Shown here in pieces: positions 11,290 through 22,679 of a stretch of 64,000 bases of DNA (positions within the stretch are counted from its first letter, which is position 1; each line of letters begins with the position of its first letter). The notes under the pieces are model-generated. The model made no database searches. It worked only from the letters and a program-made list of their open reading frames with translations, and had not been told where the DNA came from. Position numbers and translations under genes: made by a program. Location of the stretch: NCBI GenBank assembly GCA_036971475.1, contig JBAIZL010000008.1, positions 29,893,719 through 29,957,718 on the forward strand, given 5' to 3'. This stretch comes from Prosapia bicincta (Eukaryota; Arthropoda; Insecta; Hemiptera; Cercopidae).

Positions 11290-12464
11290 CAATGATGGGA
11301 GTAGGGATATGCATCATTAGTTGATGTTTCTGTCAATGATAAGGGATTGATGTGTTTTGAAAATTGATGGTTTTCAATTATTATGTTTTTTATATATTAA
11401 TTTTATGTAACTTCACTTGCACTTCAAGAATTGTTAGCAGCCCAGTACATTTAGTATTTGTTTATAATCTTAATATATTATTTTTTTAATTTAATCAAGA
11501 AATTGGCTGATATAATATTTTGTCATAAATGTAATTGAAAATTTTAGTTCATTTTCACACTTATAACTAGAATTTTAAATATTAGAATAAAACAATAGTT
11601 TTATTTTACTCATTTCCACCCACTTTAAGGATTGTAAATTTGAATGTTATTTCTATTTGTATACAGATATTTGTATTCATAGAAAATCGGTGCTTTGTAA
11701 AGTAAATTATAAGTTTTAAACAAATCAAAGAAACTTACTAAATTATTTACTTACTAAATTTGTCAACTTACAAACTACTAAATATTATTTAGTGAAACAT
11801 TGATGCTTTATACAGAAAACATCAATGTGTTCTTCACAATATTCATCTCTAACTAGCATTAGCAGATGTTAGTATTTAACTGAATCAGTGACCATATACT
11901 TGCACAAGTCGATCTCATCATTTGGTCCACAAGACCTTTATTAGAAGAAAGTTTCTAAATTCAGGAAAATGATGGTCATGAAGCTATTTAGTCTTCCTCT
12001 ATTTAAGTCCCATACATGAAAGTAGTGGGATATAACATAAAAATAGAATTAATCTGGACAAGAAATTTTTAAAACAATATTTTAATGTGGTCACCAAGGT
12101 TGAGTGTTTGGCTTACAGACACAAAATACATAAATAAATAGAAATAACATACATACAATTTCAATGTAGAAATTACAATAATGAATTAACATACAGAAAA
12201 TAATTAAGAAATAGTTTGTGATTTTTTTATAAATATCTGAATACAGTTTTACTCAAGATATCAATCATTAAGAATATAAAATATCAAACATATCTTTAAA
12301 ACAATACCAAATATACACTATAAAGTATTATAATTTAATAAAAGTATTATAATTTTTCATATGTTTATTACAAACAAAAATTATTTAATCTATACACATA
12401 TATACATGTATACATATATATTTTATTATATTACAAAAATTTTATATGTATAAATAATGAAATG
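11290..12464. other. No gene; distal part duplicates 3070-3500
   Basis: AT-rich. From about 12010 it aligns with 3077-3500. No coding potential seen. Confidence 0.5.
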
Positions 12465-14312
12465 CAGTGGAACCCCTCAAATCCGAACTAATTTTGGCTA
12501 AAGTATGTTCAGATTTGGAAAAGGTCGGATTTGCCGAAAAAGTTCGGATTTCGGATGTGGTGTGTATTTTGCATTTGACAGAATTGCGTTATTTTATTAA
12601 CGAACAATATTAGAGCATTCATTACATATTTCTGTATAAAAAATTGAACAGTTTTGCAGTGCTACAAGTGAAAAGTCTTTGGAACCACGCCATAACGCGA
12701 AGGTTTCTGTAAATGAAAAAAACGAGACTGTATTTTTATGGTTTACACAAAAGAGGCATTCGAGTTCCTATTAGTGGCCCATTAATACAAGAAATTGCAT
12801 TACAGTTAAACAAATGATTAAAGGTGATTTGGAATTTACTGCTAGCAATAGATAGTTGGATAGATAGATGAAAGAGAAGGCACGGAATTAGAACCAACGG
12901 TAAGCGGGGAGAAGTTATCAGCTGATAACCTTCCTGCAAAAAAATATTTAGACGAATTCACAGATTTGATTTTGTCTGAAAATTACTCACCCAAGCAAGG
13001 GTATAATGTGGATGAGACCGGATTGAATTTTAAAGCCCTTCTCACTAAAATTCTTGCGTCTAAAGTCCATCTTCTGTGCCAGACTTTAAAACGAGCAAAC
13101 AGTGTCTCACAGTTTTAGCTTGCAGTAACACAGCGGGAACAAATAAGCTACCATTAATGGTGATTGGAAAATCTGCCAAGCCACAAGCCCTTAAAAATAT
13201 GAAGTTGAATGCTTTTCATGTTCATTACAGAAATCAGTGTAAAGCGTGGATGACTAGTAATATTTTCAAGGAGTGGTTCAAAAATGAATTTGTTCCTTCA
13301 GTAACAAAATTTAATGAAAAAAATGGATTGCCAACAAAAGCTCTACTTTTGATAGACAATGCTCTTTCGCATCCTTCAGACATGCAGTTGGTATGTAAAG
13401 ACATAAAAGCAATTTTTCTCCCAACTAACCTGACATCGTTGCTTCAGCCTATGGATCAAGGTGTGCTGCAGAATATGAAACTGAGCTATAGAAAAAAGCT
13501 TCTGCAAAAATTAATTGAAGAAGATTGTTCTCTTTCTATGCCAGAAAAACTTAAGACAGTTACAATAAAGGATGTAATTTACTGGGTAGCCGAGTCCTTG
13601 AATAATATCAGTGACACTTTACTGCAGGAACCTTGGAAGGTTCTGGCCTAGCTCTTAACTTTGCGGAAACACCACTTAGAACACTGGATAATGAAACTGA
13701 GCTCCTTCAGTTCATTCAAAGAGTACCAGGATGTAAAGAGGGCGAAGAAAGTAGCCTGGAAGAGTGGACAGCACTAGATAAGAATGAAGAATATACCGAG
13801 CATGACATGGTGTCTATGGCACAGGATCAACACGATGATAGTGTAGCAGATAGCGATAGCTAGGAAAAAGATGCCTCTACGAATGCTGTAACCCATGCCA
13901 ACGCTCTCGACCCCCAATGATGTTATGCTAATGCGACGGCGCAACATCACATCCTCGGGAAGGTTTACGCCTCTTCGCCAGAGGAAGATTACTGATTTTA
14001 AGTGAAAAATATAGTAAAGTGTTTGTGCCTTTTCTTTTTAGGTGAAACATATAGTTTAGTGTTCGTCTTTTTTTTATTTTACTGTTAATAAATTCTATGT
14101 TAATGAAGTGGCACAGTAGTACAGTAAAGGCCATCGTATTATATCATGTTTTTACCATGTCAGTTCCAATATATTACACATCTCAGTCCTGTTTTATGTA
14201 AGTAGCAAACATTCAGTACATACTTCATTAAATGTTACATACTTTTTTAAAATTTGGTTCTCATCAAATCATGTTCGGATTTCGAGGGGTTCAGATTTCT
14301 GGGGTTCTACTG
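12465..14312 (+). mobile_element. Full-length but decayed Tigger element
   Basis: Begins CAGTGGAACCCCTCAAATCC (12465) and ends 'ggggttctactg' (14312), so imperfect terminal inverted repeats bound 1848 bp. Internal repeats of 'gttcggatttcg' near both ends are sub-terminal. The related, uninterrupted sequence at about 3487-3500 ('aatgaaatacacat') shows the insertion point near a TA. It carries the transposase remnant at 12760-13863. Confidence 0.85.
12760..13863 (+). pseudogene. Tigger-family DDE transposase, frameshifted
   Basis: Pieces in order: a CENP-B-like HTH remnant with FTASNR then, out of frame, KRRHGI (about 12780-12890); VDETGLNF (near 13008) with the first catalytic Asp; GFKTSK-like block opening the 13076-13651 frame (CLTVLACSNTAGTNKLPLMV, then IGKSAKP); LLIDNALSHP, second Asp; LPTNLTSLLQPMDQGV, third Asp; and an acidic C-terminal frame 13633-13863 with EEWTALDKNEEYTEHDMV. 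Frame breaks lie near 12850, 13060 and 13650. All three catalytic Asp are readable, so the element is younger than the one at 9060 but cannot make an intact protein. Related to the jerky/TIGD group by motif. Confidence 0.85.
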
Positions 14313-17300
14313 CATACACATTTGTTATATAATTATAATTATTAAATACTAACACCTTTCATGAATATTTTGAATCCATTTTTATTCAAAAAAAAAAAAT
14401 TAATATTAGCTTCCACCTACAAATACCTAAGGTGCTTTATAACAAACTAATATAATCAAGAATGAAATACAAACAGGATAAAGAAAGCATCATAATGTTA
14501 CAAGGAAGTAAATATTATTTTAAAGGGTTTTAGAGTAGAAAGTGTGAATGGGCCATGGTATGGTTTATATTTATATGATCTTGTATGGTTTGTTTCAATG
14601 GCTTAATTTGGAAAGATTTCATCTCTTCTTATAACAGAATTGCCAATATCTATAAATGTATTATTTAGCAAGCTCATCCAATTATACGAAACCTTGAGAT
14701 GTTTTATCCCAATGATCACAGAGTTTTATCAAGTAGATCACAGTTTGAGTAAACTGTAATTTTTGCTTCATGGGACAAATTTTGAGTGTGTATGTTTGTT
14801 ATAGAAAAAAATAAAGGATGGATAATTATTGGTTATTAAAATATCAAAAGAATTGTTTTCAGCTGTTTTTGATAAAGAAAAGGTACGTTATTAAACTATA
14901 TAATTTTCTTTAGCCTTTTAATTGTAAAGGTCAGTACCAACTTTATTTCTAAACAGGAACTGCTTTCAAAAAATACACCATATTAAAATTGTCAGAGTAA
15001 AGAAAGTATATCTGTTAATAAGGAATTGACATTCAGATTATTGAATGTTCTGTCATCTAGGAAGAGAAAATTGAATGTTTAATTGTCTGTGACCCACCTA
15101 AGCCCAAATTAGAATATTCAGGTACTTATAAACCATGAAGTAATGCTAGCATGCCTTGCTTTCAAAATCTCATAAAGTGAGACTGTAGCCTGTTGGAGTT
15201 ACAGTGACAGGAACATGCTCTGATAAAATAAGGACCTGGAAGGGTATTAACTTATGAGGAATCTACTCAGATAGGTTTTTCACTGGTTTTTTTCTAAATA
15301 CGCGAACACTATACAGATCGATAATAAGCAAAATAAGAAGTATGAGGTAAAGAGGTACAAAATCACTTGCATAAATTAGATGGGAAAGAAGTATAAAATA
15401 ATGAATCCTACTATATTTGGATAGGAATTTAAGCTGAAAGTGTTGTTACACAAGTTAATATATTATAAGAAAAAAATTCTGTCACAGATATATAATAATA
15501 ATAATAATAAACATATTTAAAGGCATAGAAAATGTTATTGTTAAAATAAGATCAAACAGATCTGTAAGGAACTCAAAGTCAATGGAAAACTACAAAGGCA
15601 ATGAGAAGTAATATCAATTCAGTTTTCAAATTGTAATTAAAAATTTAGAACTTCAAGCGTGTTCAAGAGCTAATAAGTATAGAATTGCATTCTAATGGTG
15701 CAAAAATTCTCAGATCATGACAATAGATGATTGTCACAAATATTCATGACTAATAAATGACAGAACAATTTGGATAGGAACCCAGGTGTTAGCTACATTT
15801 TAAATTTAAAGTTCTTTACTTTAAAGATCTAAAGATGCAGTTAGAGGCCTTTTCCGGTTTTCCATTGCGTATTAAAAGGTTTTTTTTTACCATTTAAATA
15901 AAAAAAAGTCATGTAAGAATTTTTCAATTTTCAGCTGTATAAAAACTGGAATCATTTACAAATAGAAAATTACTCTATGACAAATCTGTTTGTATACTAA
16001 TTACTAAAACTTGTCATTTATACATTATATTTAAAAGTAGGTGTTAAAGTCGCTTTATGTACTGGGAGAGGTTATAGAACTACAAATCTGTGAAAATTAA
16101 TTAGGACAAGCTACTTTTTCTCAACAGCAAATTATGTGGTTGCTAGTTATATCTGAAACCCCCTTATACTGGTTTTGTAACCCTCACAGTAGTGTGTCTG
16201 ATCAAATTTACCATTAAGAAAGCCGTTTCACTTGTTTTAAAGTACATGGGCCATCTTAGTTTCAATTATGAACCTTTGAATGTGGCAGGTAAATGTTAGT
16301 TTTGTCTTCCATGAACAAAACATCTTTAAGGGGCTCAGTTAAGGGAAGAAATACATCATTCTAATTTCAGATATTAATAGTGTGTATGAAGACATTGAAT
16401 GAAGAAAAGGCAAGTGTTTTAAAAAAAATGTTTTTTTTATCAATTTATTTGCATGATATAGTATCTTATGTTTCGATATCAATCTTTTCAGTTGAATATG
16501 TAAGCCTGAAGAAATACTGTAATATTTGTGGTTGCATGCATAAGAGAGAAAAAGAAAATTTCACAGCTCTAGCATGTGTCCGAATGTCAAACCCATGTGT
16601 AAAAAATAAAATTTCCATTTATTGTAAAGCAAGTGTGCCTGAGACAGGGAGTTAGTGCAGTAGTGAGGATAAAAATTAAATAAGTGAAATTAATGGAATT
16701 TGTTTTCTATATCTATTTGTGTATTATCCTCATGCATGTCTTCTGATTTGATGAAATTCCAGAAAGCGGCATTGGCGTTCAAAGTATTCAATTATAATTT
16801 GTTTTACCTCTTTCGTTTTCTTCTCATTTTTTGCAGTTAGAAAAACAAATTTTTTCAAACGTTTTTCCTTTGAATTGCATACTGAAAAACATAGACATCA
16901 ATTAGTATTGTTTCCCTGCATATGAAACCTTTGAATCTTTTATTTATTACAGAAATTTTGCATTGTAATTTGAATTCTTATAAGAATAATAATATTATCT
17001 TACTTTAATTTTCACATTTAAATGAGTAACGTTATTAGTAACATATTTTCTACATCATCAAATTTACCGAATGTAAATCATGATCCTGTCCTCTAAAACT
17101 AAAAAAGGTCTGACTCTATTAAGTAGAATTCTATATTTATAACGAATATACTTTTTAATATTCACAAATCCTTCTGACTGTCTCTAACCTAAAATAGACA
17201 CTAAAATATCTAAATAAAATATAACATTTGTGAATAAAATTAAATTATATAAAAAAAAGTTTCTACCATATTAAAACTAAGATTGGTGTAGCATTCAGTC

Positions 17301-17559
17301 TGTGGGTGTAAAAGCATTATATTAGATTAATTTGAATTTCTCAGAAGATCACACAAATAGATTTTAAAAAGATTTTTGAGTTGCCAGAAGGTAAAACAGA
17401 CAAAAGAGGTTATAAACATGAGAATTTAAACATAATGAATAAATTGATGAAGTCACTGAATAAACAAAGTCAGTAATTAATTCAACACTACAGTTTAATG
17501 ATAAATTCTATGAATATCGAAATCTTGTTGATGTTCATGACGAGCTGGTTGTAAATTAC
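14313..17559. other. No gene seen
   Basis: AT-rich, stop-dense; a short (ATA)n run at 15490-15510. The 91-codon plus frame at 16380 has no neighbouring support, homologous copy or splice context and is treated as chance. Confidence 0.5.
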
Positions 17560-17785
17560 AAATTATACTTTTGCTATTACTTGCGACCAGACATTTGTTA
17601 ACTAAAAGTTGTTAATTGTTAACTTACATTTGGAGGAAACGTTTTTGTCTTACGACTTTTTCAAAATAAAAAATACGAGGCTGAAGAAATCGTAAGACAA
17701 AAACGTTTCCTCCAAGTGTAAGTTAACAGTTAACAACTTTTAGTTAACAAATGTCTGGTCGCAAGTAATAGCAAAAGTATAATTT
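17560..17785. repeat. Long palindrome, 96-bp arms
   Basis: Arms 17560-17655 and 17690-17785 are almost perfectly complementary ('gcgaccagacatttgttaac' and its complement) around a 34-base spacer. The sequence differs from the PLE palindromes. It could be a foldback MITE or an inverted duplication; no clear target-site duplication was seen. Confidence 0.75.
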
Positions 17786-18308
17786 GAAATTCTATGAATT
17801 AAGTTTAAGTTTAATTGCCTGTAGTCCTCAAACTCCCCCAAGAGGTTTAGCGTGGCAATGACTTGTGTAATATAAATGTTCACTAAAAACTCGATGGCAA
17901 TATTTTCTGAAATGTTCACAAACAAATGAGAATAAATTCCAAGTTTCACTGGCGTTTAAATCAATTTATAGTGTTGTTAAGACAAGAGCACTTGCTAACT
18001 AAACGTTTAGGTTAACCAAAGTTCAATTACTTAAGGACAATGAAATATCTTAAATATGAGTTGATGGTGGTTAAGATTGAGTATATTAACATGGGATCTC
18101 AAAGTGTTGAATAAGATCTCGAAACTTAGTAGTTTATACAATGAAGAGGATAATATGAGAGACAGAGAATAGGTCCAAAACTAAAAATGTAGAAATGAAA
18201 CTAAGGTTCACTAGGCAGTCTGGATGATGACATAGAAGTCATATAAGTTTTTAAATTTATCAAAAATTTGAAAACATTACACAAGACACAGAGTATAGAA
18301 AGAATTAC

Positions 18309-19128
18309 ACTAAACACTTGTAAATATTTATAAACTTTCCTATAGTAGCACTTACTTATATTTGTTGAGGTCGACCGTTTCGGGAGATGTGTCCCATTGT
18401 CAACTAAGACCGTAACTGATCTCAAGGTTTATGTAGGTTAGGATATTAGGGGGGTGGGATATTATGGTAGTGTGGTTGTATTTTGTGAGTATTAGGAGTT
18501 AAGATGTCAAAACGTGTGTGTGTGAGTGGCAATGTAATTGTGTATTGAGTATGTGTGTAGGGTGTAGTTTGAAGTGTCTGTATATTTCGTATTGTTCGGT
18601 TGTGTAGCGTTGGTTATTTCTGTGTTGTTTGTGAAGAATTTGTAGGTTAGATGTTATGTTTATGTAGTCATGTTTTTTGGAGTTGAGATGATCGGCAAAG
18701 GTTGATTGGTAGTTATTATTTATTAATTCAAATACCAATCAAACTTCGCCGATCATCTCAACTCCTCAAAACATGACTACATAGACATAACATCTAACCT
18801 ACAAATTTTACATAAATAACACAGAAATAACCAACGCTACACAACCGAACAATACGAAATATACAGACACTTTAAACTACATCCTACACACATACTCAAT
18901 ACACAATTACACGCACACTTTTTGACAGCATAACTTCTAATACTCACAAAATACACCCCCACCATCATAATATACCCCCCTCCTAATACCCTAACATACG
19001 TAAACCTTGAGATCAGTTACGGTCTGAGTTGACAATGAATGAGACACTTCTCCAGAAACTGCCGTCCTCAACAAATATAAGTAAGTGCTACTATAGGCAA
19101 GTTTATAAATATTTACAAGTGTTTAGTG
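18309..19128. mobile_element. 820-bp PLE snap-back palindrome
   Basis: Two ~400-bp arms meet near 18728-18732. Outer 120 bp of each arm is the same terminal sequence as in the shorter palindromes. The inner part encodes, reading from the centre outwards on both strands, the end of a PLE GIY-YIG region: KHDYINITSNLQILHKQ, then EQYEIYRHFKLHPTHILNTQ, and a serine/histidine tail (minus frame 18499-18738). Two truncated PLE copies have therefore joined 5'-truncation to 5'-truncation. The arms have diverged slightly, with the right arm carrying indels ('ttttacataaataac'), so this is not an assembly mirror of one read. Confidence 0.8.
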
Positions 19129-19169
19129 AAAACTAGTAGCTCACGCAAAGATGGAATCAACAAATATGA

Positions 19170-20200
19170 AAGAATCAGAATATGATCCAGGCAAATTTGC
19201 AATAGAGTTGAGCAGTAAACTTGACAGTTTCTCTAGTCCGTCTTCTGCTGTCAGCTGAGTCATAATAAGAATAATCAGAAAATTTATACCAAAAAAGTGA
19301 ATCTTATAACAAAAACCTCAAAATGTACAACACAAAAACTGCAAGTTAGAAAAGGTTTGTTTCTGTACTAAACAATAAATGTTAAAGCATTGAGCAAGAC
19401 TGCTTTGAATTTAGGAATAATAAAGCAAGCATAGACATAAATTTAAAAAAAAGAAAAATACCAAGGTTATCTTTAAATTTATGGTTGAAATCAAACCCAG
19501 TCCCTTATAATAGATATTTTTGAATGAAGTACGGTAAAATTAAAAGTTTTATTTAAAAGGGATAACAATTAATTAATTGTAATTATAACGAAAGAGATAG
19601 TTGATTACTTATATAAAAAGGACATTTTAAAGTTGAAAAAGTAAATAGAGTCAAAATGGTATTTGAAAAAATAAATAAAAATAAAAATAGGCAATTCCTA
19701 ATAGTGAGGAGTGGCAATGGATATTCCTACAGCCAAGTAAATAAACAGCCTGTTAAACTTTTCTCAAGCTAAAAATTATGATACAAATACCATCAACAAT
19801 TGTATGGAATCATGGAGCAATGAAATAGAAAGAAATTGTTTTTTCATCAATCTGCTTTCAGTGGTTTACTCAATACACACATCTAAAGGATTAAGTTAGC
19901 ATCACAGACCAGTCACTCTGATGAGCTCAGCAAGGCCTACATGGAAAACAAAGGTAAGATTTTACCTTGTTACAGCTATTCAAAACAAAATCAAAAGATC
20001 TTATAGGGCTAAATTTAATTCTCAATAAGTTGTAAAGACAAGGAAATCAATTAGTTTGACAAAAGCAGTGTGTAGTATGTAGTGAGAAACATGGTATAAA
20101 CGTTAGGCACACTGTTAGATCGATGTTTTTAATTTTTTGAAAAACTAAGTCTGAGTGGAGATTCTGATTTTTGAGTTAGGATGATAATGTGCTATTTTAA
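19170..20200. other. Little seen; PLE tail phrase near 19315
   Basis: 'aacaaaaacctcaaaatgta' near 19310 matches the 3'-terminal phrase of other PLE pieces. The rest is AT-rich without coding potential. Confidence 0.45.
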
Positions 20201-20208
20201 GGTCAAAG

Positions 20209-21100
20209 TCACATTTGACCTCTCATATTTGTGTATGCTAAATATTTAATTGTGTCTAGTTCTTTGTTTAGGTTTTCTGTGGTCTTTGGGACTTCTTTAA
20301 TTCTATGGAGCATGGATCTGAAGGCAGCGTGTTTGTGTTGGATAGGGTGGTTTGAGGTGTTGTGGATAAGTGTGTCTGTCATTATGGGTTTCCTGTAAAT
20401 GTTGAAGCTGTGTTTTTGTGTGTGGCTTTTTGTTATGGTTAGGTCGAGGAAGTTTAGGGATTCAATTTCTGAAGTGAAGTAGATTTTTGAGTGTATTTTA
20501 TTAGTTGTAGGAGAGGAGTTTTTCGCATTGGCAGGAGTTGCCTCTGTATAGTGTAATGATATCGACGTATCTGTGCCAGTAAATGATTTTGTGTGCATGT
20601 GTATTGTTTGTGAGTACCTATCTTGGTGTTTTCTATGTGTTGTAGAATAATTTTGCTTAGGACACTACTGATAGGACTTCTTATGGATAGGCCATCTGGT
20701 TGTGAATAGAAGTTTGAGTTGTGGGTGAAATAGTTTTGTTTGGTGATGGTTTGGAGGATGTTTATGATTTCGGTAACGTGGGTTTTAGGTATGTTGTTCT
20801 GTATTAATTGGGTTTCTAGGATGTTGAGCGTTTCAGGTATGGGTATGTTGGTGTACATATTTGTTATGTTGAGTAGTGTTGAATTGTGTAGTATGTTTAT
20901 GTCTTTTATTTTATTTATGAGGTTTGTTCGGTTTTTTATGTGTGTTTCTGTGTTTAAGTTTATGGATTGCCTGATTATTTTGTCCATGTATGTTGCTAAT
21001 TTATGTCCAGAGGCATTCTGGTAGTTGATGATGGCTTAGATGGGGACATTGGGTTTGTGAATTTTGGGTAGAGCTTCCACGAACTAACCATAACAAACAG
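20209..21100 (-). pseudogene. Penelope-like reverse transcriptase fragment
   Basis: Two overlapping minus frames (20454-20987 and 20209-20598) together cover the PLE RT palm. In order: LLNITNMYTNIPIPETLNIL (first catalytic Asp region, here Asn in place of the usual Asp-leading motif), YSQPDGLSIRSPISSVLSK (usually GLPMGSP), then after a frameshift the catalytic box region, then LNFLDLTITKSHTQKHSFNI and IYRKPIMTDTLIHNTSNHPI. Upstream, 21060-21100 gives 'LPKIHKPN', the start of the conserved PLE KIHKP block. No intact YVDD is readable. Dead copy. Confidence 0.85.
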
Positions 21101-21109
21101 CCACACACA

Positions 21110-22049
21110 AAAACACATCTTCAACATTTACACTAGGTCTATTGATATCTTGCGGCTAGCTAGAATTGATCACACAAGGTAAATATCTTTAGTAAGGTAA
21201 AAAAATATACCACTTTTTAAAATATTCCACTCCTTAAAGTAGTTTAAATTAATATAAATAAGCTAAACATTAAAAATTGTAAAAGAATAATTAAAAGTTA
21301 GGTAATTTTAACTGCACTTTAACGGTTAGTGAGGGTTTAACTGTATGTACAAGATTTAGTTCTTGCCCTTTACCTGCTCAATTAAAACTATATGTGAGTC
21401 TGTTATCTTGACACTCATTAGTTACAAGACTTTTGTCAGGGTCAAGGGGTGTTATGATGGGGAGAGATAGTTGCGTCAGACCACACTGCGAGGGAGCGGC
21501 TTGAGCCTGAAGCATTGACGATTATTTTCTAGTGACAGTATACTGGTGATAAGTATATGGCAACAGCACTAGAATTTGTAGAATCATATATGAGTATTGG
21601 AAATGTTACTAGCATCGCTGTTCTAAGATAAGTCAAGAAAAGAAATACCCTGGTCTAGCAATAAGAACTGTGCATCAAGCATATTATTTTTTGTTTTCAG
21701 ATATTTATATAGAATTATTCATGAGTTGTATAGCTCCAGGTAATTTATTGATTTCTTTTTAAATTGCCTAGTGTGGAATTTTGGGCACAATTTATTTACA
21801 ATTAAATGTAAAAATATGCGGCAGTTTTGGAGATCCATGCCATACTCATGAAATATACCACATAACACTATCCCTTCTATTCTAACATCAAAATTAATAG
21901 AATGATTCTAGTTGCATTTGTTAAATTTAATTTTTCAAAAATAATTCTTCAATACAAATAAATAAATATAATTATTATTATAGTAAATCAAACTATCAAG
22001 TATATTTTATAAGGATATTAATGTACATATTTAACAAATTGTTACACAC
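21110..22049. other. No gene; probable intron flank of next exon
   Basis: AT-rich. The last ~60 bases before 22050 (downstream in minus sense) align with the intron following the homologous exons at 8374 and 57722. Confidence 0.45.
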
Positions 22050-22124
22050 ATTTAGTATTAATTTGTTTCAATCCGCGCATTATTTTGTGATAGGCTGGGT
22101 AGAATTCTTCATCTCTCAGAATAT
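22050..22124 (-). CDS. 75-bp phase-1 exon (copy 2), divergent
   Basis: Minus strand: 'attgtttcag' acceptor, 75 bp, 'gtgtgtaac' donor (non-consensus but GT). It encodes (D)ILRDEEFYPAYHKIM then RGLKQINTK. The motif D-E-E-F-Y-P-A-Y-x-K-I-M aligns exactly with copies 1 and 3. The last base is T; spliced directly to copy 1 (which begins AA) it would make TAA, so the two are not consecutive exons of one transcript. They are more likely to belong to separate paralogues. No partner exons of this copy were found between 14300 and 22000. The second half is the most diverged of the three, so it may be a pseudo-exon. Confidence 0.55.
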
Positions 22125-22166
22125 CTGAAACAATAGAGTTAACACATAAAAATATAATTATATATG

Positions 22167-22316
22167 CACACACACACACACACATAGTATAAATTTTGAT
22201 AAATAAATATCTTTGATAAAAACAATTGTGGAATTAAAGTAACATATAGTCTGTAATATCATTCAAAGTTAAATTCATAACTATAAAAAAATAAGTAGAC
22301 TGTAGGAGTTAATACA

Positions 22317-22400
<84 letters not shown>

Positions 22401-22424
22401 CACACACACACACAGACACACACA

Positions 22425-22464
<40 letters not shown>

Positions 22465-22571
22465 ACTAAGTCAAAATACAAATACAAGAATTATAATTGA
22501 ATTTATTAAATATTATTAATTGAATATAATTCTTGTATTTGTATTTTGACTTAGTTCTTTATTAATACACA

Positions 22572-22653
<82 letters not shown>

Positions 22654-22663
22654 TATATATATA
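22167..22663. repeat. Microsatellite cluster (CA)n, (TA)n around a palindrome
   Basis: (CA)n at 22167-22184 and 22314-22424 with 'cagacaaa' interruptions, (TA)n at 22426-22460 and 22575-22650. Between the TA tracts, 22462-22495 ('agaactaagtcaaaatacaa' and on) is inverted at 22524-22557, giving a ~96-bp foldback flanked on both sides by TA repeats. Confidence 0.9.
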
Positions 22664-22679
22664 AATGTGTGGGGTGTGA

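Noticed and set aside
16380..16655. 91-codon plus-strand frame
   Set aside because: No homologous copy, splice context or motif; length is within chance for this much AT-rich DNA.
22050..22124. Copies 1 and 2 of the 75-bp exon as consecutive exons of one minus-strand gene
   Set aside because: Joining them in phase creates TAA at the junction; they are better explained as parts of separate paralogues.
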